Below the pieces are notes generated by a model that did no database searches, was not told the DNA's origin, and saw nothing but the letters and a program-made list of their open reading frames with translations. DNA of 64,000 nucleotides from JBCDCB01 sp039182735. Lineage in GTDB: Bacteria > Planctomycetota > Phycisphaerae > Phycisphaerales > UBA1924. Positions 52,222 through 60,588 of this stretch are shown piece after piece. Position numbers and translations under genes: made by a program. The DNA is taken from the NCBI GenBank assembly GCA_039182735.1, contig JBCDCB010000006.1, positions 1 to 64,000 on the forward strand, read 5' to 3'. Position 1 is the first letter of the stretch; the number at the start of each line of letters is the position of its first letter.

Positions 52222-52784
52222 CGCGCGAGCCCCTGCAAGCGTCCGCGCTGGCGCGCCGTCCAGTAGTCGCTCAGCGACTTGTCGATCACCGCGTGCGCTG
52301 CCTCTGCGGGCAGGATCTCGTCCACCTCGACGCCCTTCTCCTCGAGCATCTTGTAATCCTCGAGGAACCGCTTGAGCATCTTGAACAGGTGCCGCGGGAA
52401 GTCGCTCGGCTTGGTCATGTCCTCGAACTGCGGGTCGCTTGTCACCACCGCCACGATTTTGTGATCCGGCTGGCCGTCGTCGATCATCGACATCATCCCC
52501 ACCGCCCGCGCGTCGCACACGCACAGCGGCGGGATGTTCTCGCTGCAGAACACCAGCACGTCGAGCGGGTCGTCGTCTTCCGCGTAGGTCTGCGGGATGA
52601 ACCCGTAGTTCGCCGGGTAGTACACCGCGCTCGAAAGCACCCGGTCCAGCTTGAGCATCCCCGAGTTCTTGTCCAGCTCGTACTTGTTCGATGATCCCTT
52701 CGGGATCTCGATGATCGCGCGGAAGTACTCCGGCAGGGGCTTCTTCTCGACGCTCGGCGTGACATCGTGCCAGGGGTGGAACAT
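52218..52784 (-). CDS. ppa: Inorganic pyrophosphatase
   Basis: The 188-residue family I pyrophosphatase hydrolyses PPi to two phosphates, driving biosynthesis. The active-site stretch 'YPANYGFIPQTYAEDDDPLDVLV' contains the metal-binding aspartates (DxxxD), and 'EIPKGSSNKYELDK' is the characteristic start. The length is normal for the eukaryote-like bacterial subset. GGAG precedes the ATG. It is divergent from pgi and leads the ppa-hpt pair. Confidence 0.95.
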   Translation of the reverse strand: MFHPWHDVTPSVEKKPLPEYFRAIIEIPKGSSNKYELDKNSGMLKLDRVLSSAVYYPANYGFIPQTYAEDDDPLDVLVFCSENIPPLCVCDARAVGMMSMIDDGQPDHKIVAVVTSDPQFEDMTKPSDFPRHLFKMLKRFLEDYKMLEEKGVEVDEILPAEAAHAVIDKSLSDYWTARQRGRLQGLAR

Positions 52785-52846
52785 CCGGGTCGGCTCCGTG
52801 CGGGGGAGCCGCGAGCATAACGACGAGGCCCGCGCGCGCCCTCCGG

Positions 52847-52852
52847 TACAGT
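52847..52852 (+). promoter_or_regulatory. -10-like box of pgi
   Basis: TACAGT ends exactly 6 nt before the pgi ATG at 52859 with no ribosome site between. It is one of seven examples with an exact 6-nt spacing. Confidence 0.5.
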
Positions 52853-52858
52853 GCGCCC

Positions 52859-54295
52859 ATGCTCACACTCGACTACGCCAACTGCCTCTCCGACCGCGTC
52901 GCCGCCCACGGGCTCGAACCCGGCGCCCTCGCCCCGGGCTCACCCCTCGCGGACCAGGCGGTGCGCCTCACCGCCTCGCTCGCCAAGTCCGCCGGCACAG
53001 GCTGGGAACGCTGGACCGACCTGCCCATCAACCCCACCCGAGCCAGGCACGTGCAGGACGTCCTCGCGATCAGCGAGGAACTCCGCGAACGCTGCGACAA
53101 CCTTGTCGTGCTCGGCATCGGCGGCAGCGCGCTCGGGAACATCGCCCTCCAGGCCGCACTACGGCCAGCGACGTGGAACCTGCTCCCCAACGACTCCCGC
53201 GGCGGGCCCCGCCTCTTCGTCATCGACAACGTCGATCCCGACTACCTGGGCCCCGTGCTCGAGTTCATCCGGCGATCCGACCCGGGGCTCAAGCGCACCG
53301 TCTTCAATGTCATCAGCAAGTCGGGCGAGACCGCCGAGACCGCCGCGCAGTTCATGACCATCCGCAAACTGCTCATCGACCACCTCGGCGAGCGCGAGCA
53401 CGCGAAGAACCTCGTCGCCATCACCGACCCCGCCAAAGGCACGATGCGCTCTATCTGCGACGACAACGGCTACCGCACGCTCCCCGTCCCTGACGGCGTC
53501 GGCGGACGCTTCAGCGTCCTCTCACCCGTCGGGCTCTTCTCCGCGGCGATGTGCGGCATCGATATCGACGCGCTCCTCGACGGCGCCGCGCGCATGAGCC
53601 GCGCCTGCGCACAGCCCGAACTCGACAAGAACCCCGCCGCCATGCTCGCGACGCTGCTCGTCGAACTCGGGCTCGGCAACGGCGTCAAAACGCACAAACC
53701 CGTCCACGTGATGATGCCCTACTCCAACCGCCTCTACTTTATGGCCGACTGGTTCCGCCAGCTCTGGGCCGAATCGCTCGGCAAGCGACACGACACCAAC
53801 GGCGACGAAGTCTTCGCAGGCTTCACACCCGTCAAGGCCCTCGGCACGACCGACCAGCACTCGCAGGTCCAGCTCTATCGAGAAGGGCCCAATGACAAGG
53901 TCTTCATGTTCATGGAGGTCGAAGACTTCGGCGACGGAGACCTCACCATCCCGAGCGGGCTCGGCGTCGAGAACCTGCAATACCTCGAAAGCAAGAAGTT
54001 CTCGACACTGCTCAACGCCGAGAAGCGCGCAACGGAGTTCGCCTTCGTCGAGTCCGAGCGACCGAACCTGACGATCAAGCTCCCCGCGATCGACGAACGG
54101 CGCGTCGGCCAGTTCATCTACCTGTGGGAAGTCGTGACGGCGTACGCCGGCCTGATGCTGGGTATCGACGCGTACGACCAGCCCGCCGTCGAGACCGGCA
54201 AGGTCGCGACCTTCGGGCTCATGGGACGACCGGGCTACGAAGAGTGGAAGTCGAAGGTGGACGAACGACTCGCGCCGACGACGCATGTGATCTGA
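52859..54295 (+). CDS. pgi: Glucose-6-phosphate isomerase
   Basis: The 478-residue protein interconverts glucose-6-phosphate and fructose-6-phosphate. It has 'LGIGGSALGNIALQAAL' (about 82-98), the phosphate-binding 'VISKSGETAETAAQF' (about 150-164), 'AGFTPVKALGTTDQHSQVQLYREG' with the catalytic residues, and 'WEVVTAYAGLMLGIDAYDQPAVE' near the end. This is the shorter bacterial/archaeal pgi form. It likely links to gapA and the transaldolase in central carbon flow. Confidence 0.95.
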   Translation: MLTLDYANCLSDRVAAHGLEPGALAPGSPLADQAVRLTASLAKSAGTGWERWTDLPINPTRARHVQDVLAISEELRERCDNLVVLGIGGSALGNIALQAALRPATWNLLPNDSRGGPRLFVIDNVDPDYLGPVLEFIRRSDPGLKRTVFNVISKSGETAETAAQFMTIRKLLIDHLGEREHAKNLVAITDPAKGTMRSICDDNGYRTLPVPDGVGGRFSVLSPVGLFSAAMCGIDIDALLDGAARMSRACAQPELDKNPAAMLATLLVELGLGNGVKTHKPVHVMMPYSNRLYFMADWFRQLWAESLGKRHDTNGDEVFAGFTPVKALGTTDQHSQVQLYREGPNDKVFMFMEVEDFGDGDLTIPSGLGVENLQYLESKKFSTLLNAEKRATEFAFVESERPNLTIKLPAIDERRVGQFIYLWEVVTAYAGLMLGIDAYDQPAVETGKVATFGLMGRPGYEEWKSKVDERLAPTTHVI

Positions 54296-54326
54296 GGAGC
54301 GCCGGATGCTGCACAGACTCGGGGCG

Positions 54327-54332
54327 TATCGT
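54327..54332 (+). promoter_or_regulatory. -10-like box of the small gene after pgi
   Basis: TATCGT ends 5 nt before the ATG at 54338. It would give a separate, leaderless transcript rather than read-through from pgi. Confidence 0.35.
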
Positions 54333-54337
54333 TCGAT

Positions 54338-54733
54338 ATGAAGCGAGCCGCAGGATGTCTCTGGGTCATCGTCCCGGCACTGTTGCTCTTTGTCATGCTT
54401 CCAGCCGGGCTGCGCGAATATCACTACGTCGATCTCGATACCGCACGAACGAAAGTCGAACATTCGTTCTTTGGGGGCGTGTATCTCAGACGCTACCACC
54501 CGGTGTGGGACATTCAGGTATTCGGCGTCGAAGACGACGAGCCAAGCGGCAACTGGGCGAGGAATCGTAAGGCCGACGATGACTATTGGTACACCGGGAT
54601 CCGGTCGGATCGGACGTACTCGCGGGCACTGAATGCAATTCGACAAGCGTCGGTCGCATCAGACATGATTCAGGCGAGTGATGCTGCGAAACGCGAGCTG
54701 GCAAGCCACTTGAACGGCCTTCTTCCGCTCTGA
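54338..54733 (+). CDS. Small exported or membrane-anchored protein, unknown
   Basis: The 131-residue protein has an N-terminal hydrophobic segment (6-24) that is a signal anchor or uncleaved signal peptide, then a soluble region with several aromatic residues ('DIQVFGVEDDEPSGNWARNRKADDDYWYTGI'). No family is recognised. It is clearly lower in GC than neighbours. The frame continues past its TGA for 74 more codons (see the following entry). An imperfect TATCGT box precedes it. Confidence 0.6.
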   Translation: MKRAAGCLWVIVPALLLFVMLPAGLREYHYVDLDTARTKVEHSFFGGVYLRRYHPVWDIQVFGVEDDEPSGNWARNRKADDDYWYTGIRSDRTYSRALNAIRQASVASDMIQASDAAKRELASHLNGLLPL

Positions 54734-54958
54734 ACATATGGTGATTGGCGCACGTACGACACAATCCTTGTCAGCGAGCTGGAAGCGTTGTATGACCCAG
54801 CCGCCGATCCGGAGGAAGGTCTGCAGGCAGAAGACATGCGCCGAGCCATCGCACGCGCCATTTCAGAGTTCGAGGCACAAAAACGAGAACGGGCCGCGGA
54901 CGACCATCGCCCGCGACCCGCGGAATCGGAATCAGGTTCTGACGAGCCGCGACCGTGA
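54734..54958 (+). other. In-frame continuation after a TGA stop; possible truncated gene
   Basis: Directly after the TGA at 54731-54733 the same frame reads on as 'TYGDWRTYDTILVSEL', 'EALYDPAADPEEGL' and 'EDMRRAIARAISEFEAQKRER', ending at a TGA at 54956-54958. The sequence is acidic and helix-like and fits coding sequence more than chance. Its last 19 bases fall in the probable dispersed repeat. It may be the rest of a gene broken by a nonsense mutation, or chance openness in GC-rich DNA. Confidence 0.4.
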
Positions 54959-54967
54959 GGGAGCGGG
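54940..54967. repeat. Probable dispersed planctomycete repeat
   Basis: The segment at 54940-54967, read on the plus strand, has the core GAGCCGCGACCGTGAGGGAG. From memory this core recurs many times in planctomycete intergenic DNA, giving spurious peptides such as TSRDREGA or LPHGRGS. It stands just after a flagellin gene's stop. I found only this copy in the window, so repetition must be shown elsewhere. Confidence 0.4.
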
Positions 54968-54980
54968 CCCGTTCGCGTCA

Positions 54981-56558
54981 CTAGCCGAGCAGCTGCAGCA
55001 CGCTCTGCGGCTGCGAGTTCGCGATCGCCAGGCTCGACGTCGAGGAAGAGTTCAGGATCTGCAGCTGGCTGAGTCGCGCTGTCTGCGCCGCGAAGTCGGT
55101 GTCGCGGATGACGGACTCGGCGGCCGTCGTGTTCTCGAAGGCGATCTGCAGGCTGCGGATGGTTGACGAGACGGTGTTGGCCTGGAACGCGCCGAGCCTG
55201 CCGCGGAGCTTGGTGACGTCTTCGATCGCCTGGCTGACGACCCGCTGCGCACTCGAGAGGTTCCCGTCTTCGATGTTGACATCGCGTCCGGTGCCGAGGT
55301 CCTGCAGCGTGAAGGTGTCGTAGCCGCTGCCGTTGAAGACCTCGGCGCGCCCGAGCGTGCGCGCCGTCACCTGCGGGATGCCGAGCGAGACTTTGCCGTT
55401 GAGATTCACGCGGCTGGCGAGCTGGAAGTCGGCACCGCCGCCGAGGATGCGGAACGCGGTGACGGTGCCGGCGCGTTGCGCTTCGGCGTCGAGTCCCGCG
55501 GTTCCCGTCGAGAGGTCGATCTCCACGTCGAGGAACTCGGTATTCACACGCGCGACGGTGCCGTTGACCGTTGCGCGGACGCCGTTGACCGTGACGGTCG
55601 CGTCCTGCCCGTCGTCCTCGATGCCGTTGGTGACGGTGGAGGCGTTGAAGGCGTCCGCCCCGGCCGGGATATCGGCGCGGTTCGTGTCGTTGTCGGTCAG
55701 GCGGTAGACCCCGTCGGCGGCGTCGATCCCGCCGTCGTCGAGCACCTGCACGCGGACGAAGTCGTCGGCGCCCATGCCGATGGATTCGAGCCGGATCCCG
55801 CTGGCGCCGGAGGCGGTCGCCGTGACGCCGGTGAGGTCGGTGACGCTGTTGATCGCGCTGATGATGTCGGCGACGGAACTGCCCGACGCGAAGCTGAGCT
55901 CGCGCGCCCCTTCAACGCCCGCGACCTCGAAGCGGAAGAGGCTGTCCGCGCCATCGCTCGCGCCGGCCCCGCCCAGGTTGATGTTCGCGTTCCCGAACGA
56001 GAGTACGAACCCGCCGACCTGTGCCGACTGCGTGACGACCACGTCTACGTCCATCGTCTGCCCGAAGGGGAGCTTGGCGGCGTTGATCTTGAACGAGTCC
56101 ACGTTCCCGCTGATGTTGTCCACCTCGTAGTCGAGGTTGCCGTTGAGCAGGCGCAGCCCCTGGAAGCTGGCGCTGTCGGCGATGCGGTCGATCGTGCGCA
56201 GGATCGAATCCACCTGCTGCTGGTTCGCGGCGCGCTCTTCGTCACTAAGGGCCGCGACGTTCGCGTTCTCGGTGATCAGCGCCTGAAGTTCTTCGAGCAG
56301 CGTCGAGAGCTCCTGCAGCGCGCCTTCGGCGATGTTGACCACTTGGTCCGCGCGCTCGGCGTTCCCGATCGCCGCGCCCGTGCCCGCGAGCTCCGAGCGC
56401 AGGTTCTCCGACGCGATCAGCCCCGCCGGGTCGTCCTTGCCGCGGTTGATCCGCAGGCCGGTGGACAACCGTTCGAGCGACGTGTTGAGCGAGGCGTTGT
56501 TGGCAGACAACACCCGCTGCGCCGTCAGCGACGGCACATTCGAAACGATGCGGCTCAT
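54981..56558 (-). CDS. Flagellin, copy 1
   Basis: The 525-residue filament protein has the conserved N-terminal D0/D1 helices ('MSRIVSNVPSLTAQRVL', 'LERLSTGLRINRGKDDPAGL') and C-terminal helices ('SVIRDTDFAAQTARLSQLQILNSS', ending 'SVLQLLG'). The variable middle of some 300 residues is beta-rich with many aspartates and glycines. It has no signal peptide; it is exported by the flagellar type III system. GGAG lies 9 nt before the ATG, within a leader with three GGA triplets (56562-56577). A dispersed-repeat-like hairpin follows it. Confidence 0.95.
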   Translation of the reverse strand: MSRIVSNVPSLTAQRVLSANNASLNTSLERLSTGLRINRGKDDPAGLIASENLRSELAGTGAAIGNAERADQVVNIAEGALQELSTLLEELQALITENANVAALSDEERAANQQQVDSILRTIDRIADSASFQGLRLLNGNLDYEVDNISGNVDSFKINAAKLPFGQTMDVDVVVTQSAQVGGFVLSFGNANINLGGAGASDGADSLFRFEVAGVEGARELSFASGSSVADIISAINSVTDLTGVTATASGASGIRLESIGMGADDFVRVQVLDDGGIDAADGVYRLTDNDTNRADIPAGADAFNASTVTNGIEDDGQDATVTVNGVRATVNGTVARVNTEFLDVEIDLSTGTAGLDAEAQRAGTVTAFRILGGGADFQLASRVNLNGKVSLGIPQVTARTLGRAEVFNGSGYDTFTLQDLGTGRDVNIEDGNLSSAQRVVSQAIEDVTKLRGRLGAFQANTVSSTIRSLQIAFENTTAAESVIRDTDFAAQTARLSQLQILNSSSTSSLAIANSQPQSVLQLLG

Positions 56559-56679
56559 GATTCCGAACTCCGGTTCCTACGCCGGGGCAATCTCGCGGCG
56601 TACGCCCTTCATCGGTGGGTCGTGCGCATCCGGCGCAGGCGGGTCCGAGAACGTGCGCGCTCACCGCGCAAAAACGAAA

Positions 56680-56705
56680 CGCCCCGAGCCTCTCGGCCCG
56701 GGGCG
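56680..56705 (-). terminator. Terminator of flagellin copy 2
   Basis: CGCCCCG and CGGGGCG form a 7-bp stem with further pairing inside, 38 nt after the stop. TTTCGTTTT follows on the minus strand. Confidence 0.8.
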
Positions 56706-56742
56706 CGTGTTGTTATCGGTCAGCCCGTTCCGGCCGCTCGGA

Positions 56743-58305
56743 TTAGCCGAGGAGCTGCAGGGCGTTCTGCGGCTGCAGGTTGGCCTGCTGCAGCACGTTC
56801 TGAGCCGACGCGCTGAGGATCTGGTTGCGGGTCAGCTGCGCGGTCTCGAGCGCGAAGTCGGCGTCGCGGATGACCGACTCGGCCGCCGCGGTGTTCTCGA
56901 GACCGACGTTCAGGCTCCGGATGGTGGCGCCGATCGTGTTCTGCTGGAACGCACCGATGCGACCGCGGAGCGAGCTCACCTCAGAGATGGCGTTGGAGAT
57001 GACCTTCTGAGCTTCGCCGAGGTCGCCATCGACGACGTTGAGCGATGCGCCATTGGCGAGGTCGGCGAGGAAGCGGGTGCTGGTCCCGTCCTCCGTGCGA
57101 CCGATCGTGCGCGAGCCGATGTCGCCGATGCCCAGCGACACCTTGCCGGCGATATCGACCCTGCCGGCGAGCTGGAACTCGCCACCGCCGCCGGTGATCC
57201 GCAGCGCGGTCAGCGAACCGAGCTCCTGCGCGGAGGCGTTGCCGCCGCCCGCGCCGGTGATCAGGTCAACCTCGACATCGAGGAAGTCGGTGTTGATCCG
57301 AGCGGTGGTGCCCTTGGTGGTGGCCTGGATGCCGTTGATAGTCGCCTGGACGTCCTGACCCTCGTCGGTGAGGCCGTTCGCCGCAGCGGTGACGTTGAAC
57401 GCGGTGACCGAGCCGGTGTCGGCGACGTTGGTGTTGTCGGCGGAGAGCTCGTAGATGCCGTTTGCACCGTTGATCGCACCGTCGTCCACGATGCGGACGC
57501 TCACGAACTCGTTCGCGCCGAGTTCTTCGGACTCGAGACGCACGCCCGACGCGCCCGAAGCCGAAGCCTCGACGCCGGTCACGTCACTGAAGGAGTTGAT
57601 CGCGGTGATGATGTCGCTGACCGCGGTACCGGACGCGAAGGTGAGCTCACGTGAGCCCTTGTTGCCGGTGATTTCGAGGACGAACTCGCTGTCGGCACCG
57701 TCGTCGGCACCGGCGCCGCCGAGGTTGATGTTCGCGCCGCCAAACGAGAGCAGGAAGCCGCCGACCTGCGCGGAGTCGGTGACCACGACGTTCACGTCGC
57801 GGGTACCCTCAAACTCGAGCTTGGCGCCGTTGACCTTGAAGGCGTCCACGTTGGCGCTGACGTTGGTGGTCTCGAAGTCGAGCGTGCCGTTGAGCAGGCG
57901 AGTGCCCTGGAAGGACGTGGACTGCGAGACGCGGTCGATGGTCTGGAGGATCGAGTCGATCTGGAGCTGGTTCGCTTCCTTTTCCTCTTCGCTCAGACCC
58001 GTGGTGTTCGCGGTGGTGGTGACGAGTGACTGCAGGTCCTCGAGCAGGCCCGAAACCTCCTGAAGGCCGCCCTCGGCGATGTTCACGACCTGGTCGGCGC
58101 GCTCGGCGTTGCCGATCGCGGCGCTGATCGCCGCCTTCTCCGCACGCAGGTTCTCCGACGCGATCAGGCCCGCCGGGTCGTCCTTACCGCGGTTGATCCG
58201 AAGACCTGTGGACAGACGCTCGAGCGTGTTGTTCAGACCGGCGTTGTTCTGACCGAGCACGCGCTGCGCGATGAGCGACTGAACGTTCGTGTTAATACGA
58301 CTCAT
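56743..58305 (-). CDS. Flagellin, copy 2
   Basis: The 520-residue filament protein begins 'MSRINTNVQSLIAQRVLGQNN' and ends 'QNALQLLG', with the conserved helices at both ends ('SVIRDADFALETAQLTRNQIL'). The middle carries 'VQATINGIQATTKGTTARINTDFLDVEVDL', nearly the same as copy 1's 'VTVNGVRATVNGTVARVNTEFLDVEIDL', so copies 1 and 2 are close sisters. The leader has GGAGGA (58315-58320) 9 nt before the ATG. It has a strong terminator, so each flagellin can be expressed alone. Confidence 0.95.
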   Translation of the reverse strand: MSRINTNVQSLIAQRVLGQNNAGLNNTLERLSTGLRINRGKDDPAGLIASENLRAEKAAISAAIGNAERADQVVNIAEGGLQEVSGLLEDLQSLVTTTANTTGLSEEEKEANQLQIDSILQTIDRVSQSTSFQGTRLLNGTLDFETTNVSANVDAFKVNGAKLEFEGTRDVNVVVTDSAQVGGFLLSFGGANINLGGAGADDGADSEFVLEITGNKGSRELTFASGTAVSDIITAINSFSDVTGVEASASGASGVRLESEELGANEFVSVRIVDDGAINGANGIYELSADNTNVADTGSVTAFNVTAAANGLTDEGQDVQATINGIQATTKGTTARINTDFLDVEVDLITGAGGGNASAQELGSLTALRITGGGGEFQLAGRVDIAGKVSLGIGDIGSRTIGRTEDGTSTRFLADLANGASLNVVDGDLGEAQKVISNAISEVSSLRGRIGAFQQNTIGATIRSLNVGLENTAAAESVIRDADFALETAQLTRNQILSASAQNVLQQANLQPQNALQLLG

Positions 58306-58576
58306 GGAAAGAGCTCCTCCGTGAATTCCGTCCGCCGTCCGGCCATGGACGCGGTGTCGAACCGGGCGGCGAGGCATGACGTGGCCATCACCGCTCACAC
58401 AGCCCGACGCGTACCGCGCCGAGCAGCTTCGACATCGACGGAGAAGCCGCTGAACTCTCGCGCGCACAAACACCCCGACGCGCGGGGAGCCGCGCGCGGG
58501 GACGCCTGTGACGCCTGCGCCGTTTCTGAACGGTCCGATTACCCCAAGCCGCGGCGTGGCACCGCCTGTTCGGGTG

Positions 58577-60139
58577 TCAGCCCAGCAGCGACAGCACGCT
58601 CGACGCGTTCGCGTTCGCCGTCGCGAGGGCCGATGTCGCCGCCTGGCTCAGCACCTGAGATCGCGTGAGTTCCGCGGTTTCGGTCGCGAAGTCCGCATCG
58701 CGGATCACGCTCTCGGCGGAGGTGATGTTCTCCACCCCCGCTTGCAGGGACCGGATATTGGTATCGAGCACGTTGGCCTCGAACGCGCCGAGACGCCCTC
58801 GCAGACTCGCGATCTCTTCGATGGCGGTCTCGATGATCTCGCTGGCGTTGGCGAGGTTGCCGTCCTTGAGCGCGTTTGCACCGCCCGACTTGATGCTGCT
58901 GAGGAACTGGAGTTCCTGCGTCACGCCGTCGCCCAGCGTGACGAAGCTCCCCCCGATCCGCGTCGCGGAGATCGAGTCGAGCCCGATATTCACCTGCTGC
59001 TGGGCGTTCACGCTCGGGCCGAGCTGGAACTTGGAACCGCCGCCGGTGATCACGAAGCTCTCCGGCGTGCCGGTCACGTTCGTGGCGAACGTCTCGTCGA
59101 GCAGGAACTGCACATCGAGCGTGGGGACGCGGGAACTCACCTCGAGCCCGCGCCCCGTCGCGAGGTTGCCGTTGACGACCACCGCGACGTCCTGCCCGCG
59201 ATCGGTTCGACCCTCATCGAATGTCGTCCCGTCGGTGAAGTCCACGAAGTTGGTCGTTGCGCCGGGCGGCTGGATAAAGAGGGAGACCGCGGAAGTGTTG
59301 GTCCGCTCTTCGACCGTGACGATGCTCTCCGTGCCGTACTCCACGGAGAAGAGGCGGACACCCGACGTCGCGTCGCCGCCGCCGTCGGCGTTGTTGAACT
59401 CCGCCCGAACGCCAGTCACCGACGCCAGGTTGTTGATTCCACTGATAATGTCCTGAGTGTCGGTGCCACTCAGGAAGGTGAGTTCCTGCGCACCGAGCGG
59501 GCCCGCGATCTCAATGGTCACGGTCGAGGGCAGCACGCCGTCGGTCCACGCGCCGTTGATGTTGCTGAAGTCGGTCTGGATGAAGACGTTCGCCTGCTGG
59601 GCGGACGTGACCGTTTCGACATCGACATTCACGCTGTCGCGGTCGCCGAAGTCCACGCCGAAGACCTTGGTCTTGACGAGGTTGCTGGTGTCGATGCCGC
59701 TCGTGGTGTAGCCGAGCGAACCGTTCAGCAGCTTGAGCCCGCCGAACGACGCCGAGTTGGCGATGCGCGTGATCGAGTCGATCGCCGAGTCGATCTGCAG
59801 CTGGTTCGCTTCGATTTCGTCGGGCGAGAAGGCGCCGGTGTTGGCGGCTTCGACGACGAGTGCGCGCAGGTCGTTGAGCAGGTTGCTGACCTCGGTGAGC
59901 GCGCCTTCTGCCGTCGCGATGACGTTGGAGGCGCGTTCCGAGTTGCGGATGCCCTGCTCGATGCCGCTCAGCTCCGAACGGAGACGCTCGGAGATGATGA
60001 GCCCAGCGGGATCATCGCCCCCGCGGTTGATGCGCAGGCCGGTGGCGAGGCGAGTGAGCCTGACCTCGAGGTCGGCGTTCGCCGTGGCAAGGTTCTTCGC
60101 CGCGACGAGGCTCGGGATATTTGAGTTGATGCGGGCCAT
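58577..60139 (-). CDS. Flagellin, copy 3
   Basis: The 520-residue filament protein begins 'MARINSNIPSLVAAKNLATAN' and has the C-terminal 'SVIRDADFATETAELTRSQVL' and end 'ASSVLSLLG'. Its middle is more divergent from copies 1 and 2 than they are from each other. The leader has GGAGGA (60148-60153) 8 nt before the ATG and a short inverted repeat, CGTGAT-g-ATCACG, just upstream. It lies nearest to csrA and fliW. Confidence 0.94.
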   Translation of the reverse strand: MARINSNIPSLVAAKNLATANADLEVRLTRLATGLRINRGGDDPAGLIISERLRSELSGIEQGIRNSERASNVIATAEGALTEVSNLLNDLRALVVEAANTGAFSPDEIEANQLQIDSAIDSITRIANSASFGGLKLLNGSLGYTTSGIDTSNLVKTKVFGVDFGDRDSVNVDVETVTSAQQANVFIQTDFSNINGAWTDGVLPSTVTIEIAGPLGAQELTFLSGTDTQDIISGINNLASVTGVRAEFNNADGGGDATSGVRLFSVEYGTESIVTVEERTNTSAVSLFIQPPGATTNFVDFTDGTTFDEGRTDRGQDVAVVVNGNLATGRGLEVSSRVPTLDVQFLLDETFATNVTGTPESFVITGGGSKFQLGPSVNAQQQVNIGLDSISATRIGGSFVTLGDGVTQELQFLSSIKSGGANALKDGNLANASEIIETAIEEIASLRGRLGAFEANVLDTNIRSLQAGVENITSAESVIRDADFATETAELTRSQVLSQAATSALATANANASSVLSLLG

Positions 60140-60166
60140 TCTGAGTGTCCTCCGTGATCATCACGA

Positions 60167-60184
60167 GGCGGGCCTCCGCCCGCC
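60167..60184 (-). terminator. Hairpin between csrA and flagellin copy 3
   Basis: GGCGGGC and GCCCGCC form a perfect 7-bp stem with a 4-nt loop, 10 nt after the csrA stop and 27 nt before the flagellin start. No clear U run follows, so it may terminate only weakly or shape the flagellin leader. Confidence 0.5.
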
Positions 60185-60194
60185 GGTCCGCGCC

Positions 60195-60509
60195 TTACGC
60201 TCGTTTCCGCTGAGATTGACCCTGGCGCGCCGAGAGCGCGCCGCCCTTCGAATCCCGCAGCGATGCGCCGCGTTGGCGCAGCCCCGCCGGGACCGATCCG
60301 TTGAGTGAATCAAGATCGCCGCCGATCGAACGAGCGGCACGCTCGTTCTCCGCGCGGATCGCCTCGTACACCTCTTTGCGGTGCACGGCGATGCGTGTCG
60401 GCGCGGTGATCCCGAGGCGCACCTTGTCGCCCCGGATGTCCACGACCGTCACCTCGATCGCGTCGCCGATCATGATCGTTTCGTCGCGTTGCCTCGAGAG
60501 CACCAGCAT
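60195..60509 (-). CDS. csrA: Carbon storage regulator CsrA with long C-terminal tail
   Basis: The 104-residue protein has the full CsrA RNA-binding core in residues 1-55 ('MLVLSRQRDETIMIGD', 'VRLGITAPTRIAVHRKEVYEAI', with R44 in AVHRKEV). It then runs on for about 45 residues ('SIGGDLDSLNGSVPAGLRQRG...QSQRKRA'), serine- and arginine-rich and probably disordered. Ordinary CsrA stops near residue 60. CsrA binds GGA motifs in mRNA leaders and blocks translation, and here flagellin leaders carry such motifs. AAGGAG lies 9 nt before the ATG. fliW, whose protein captures CsrA in other bacteria, is just upstream. Confidence 0.92.
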   Translation of the reverse strand: MLVLSRQRDETIMIGDAIEVTVVDIRGDKVRLGITAPTRIAVHRKEVYEAIRAENERAARSIGGDLDSLNGSVPAGLRQRGASLRDSKGGALSARQGQSQRKRA

Positions 60510-60588
60510 CCCGTCGGCTCCTTGTCTGCCTTCCGCGCGCCGCTCCGAGCCCGCGCGCGTCGCCCCTCCGTGGGCCGGGTTGTGTCGC

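Noticed and set aside
54731..54733. TGA as selenocysteine or other recoding
   Set aside because: No SECIS-like hairpin is evident directly after it and the flanking residues (LLPL/TYGD) resemble no selenoprotein site. A mutation or chance is more likely.
54738..55166. 143-residue open frame across the repeat and into the flagellin end
   Set aside because: It runs in a different frame through the repeat (giving TSRDREGA) and antisense into the flagellin end, as such spurious peptides do; no family is recognisable.
58520..58533. Hairpin CCGTT-TCTG-AACGG after flagellin copy 3 as a terminator
   Set aside because: It lies 44 nt from the stop, has only a 5-bp stem and no U run follows, so it is not called as a terminator.
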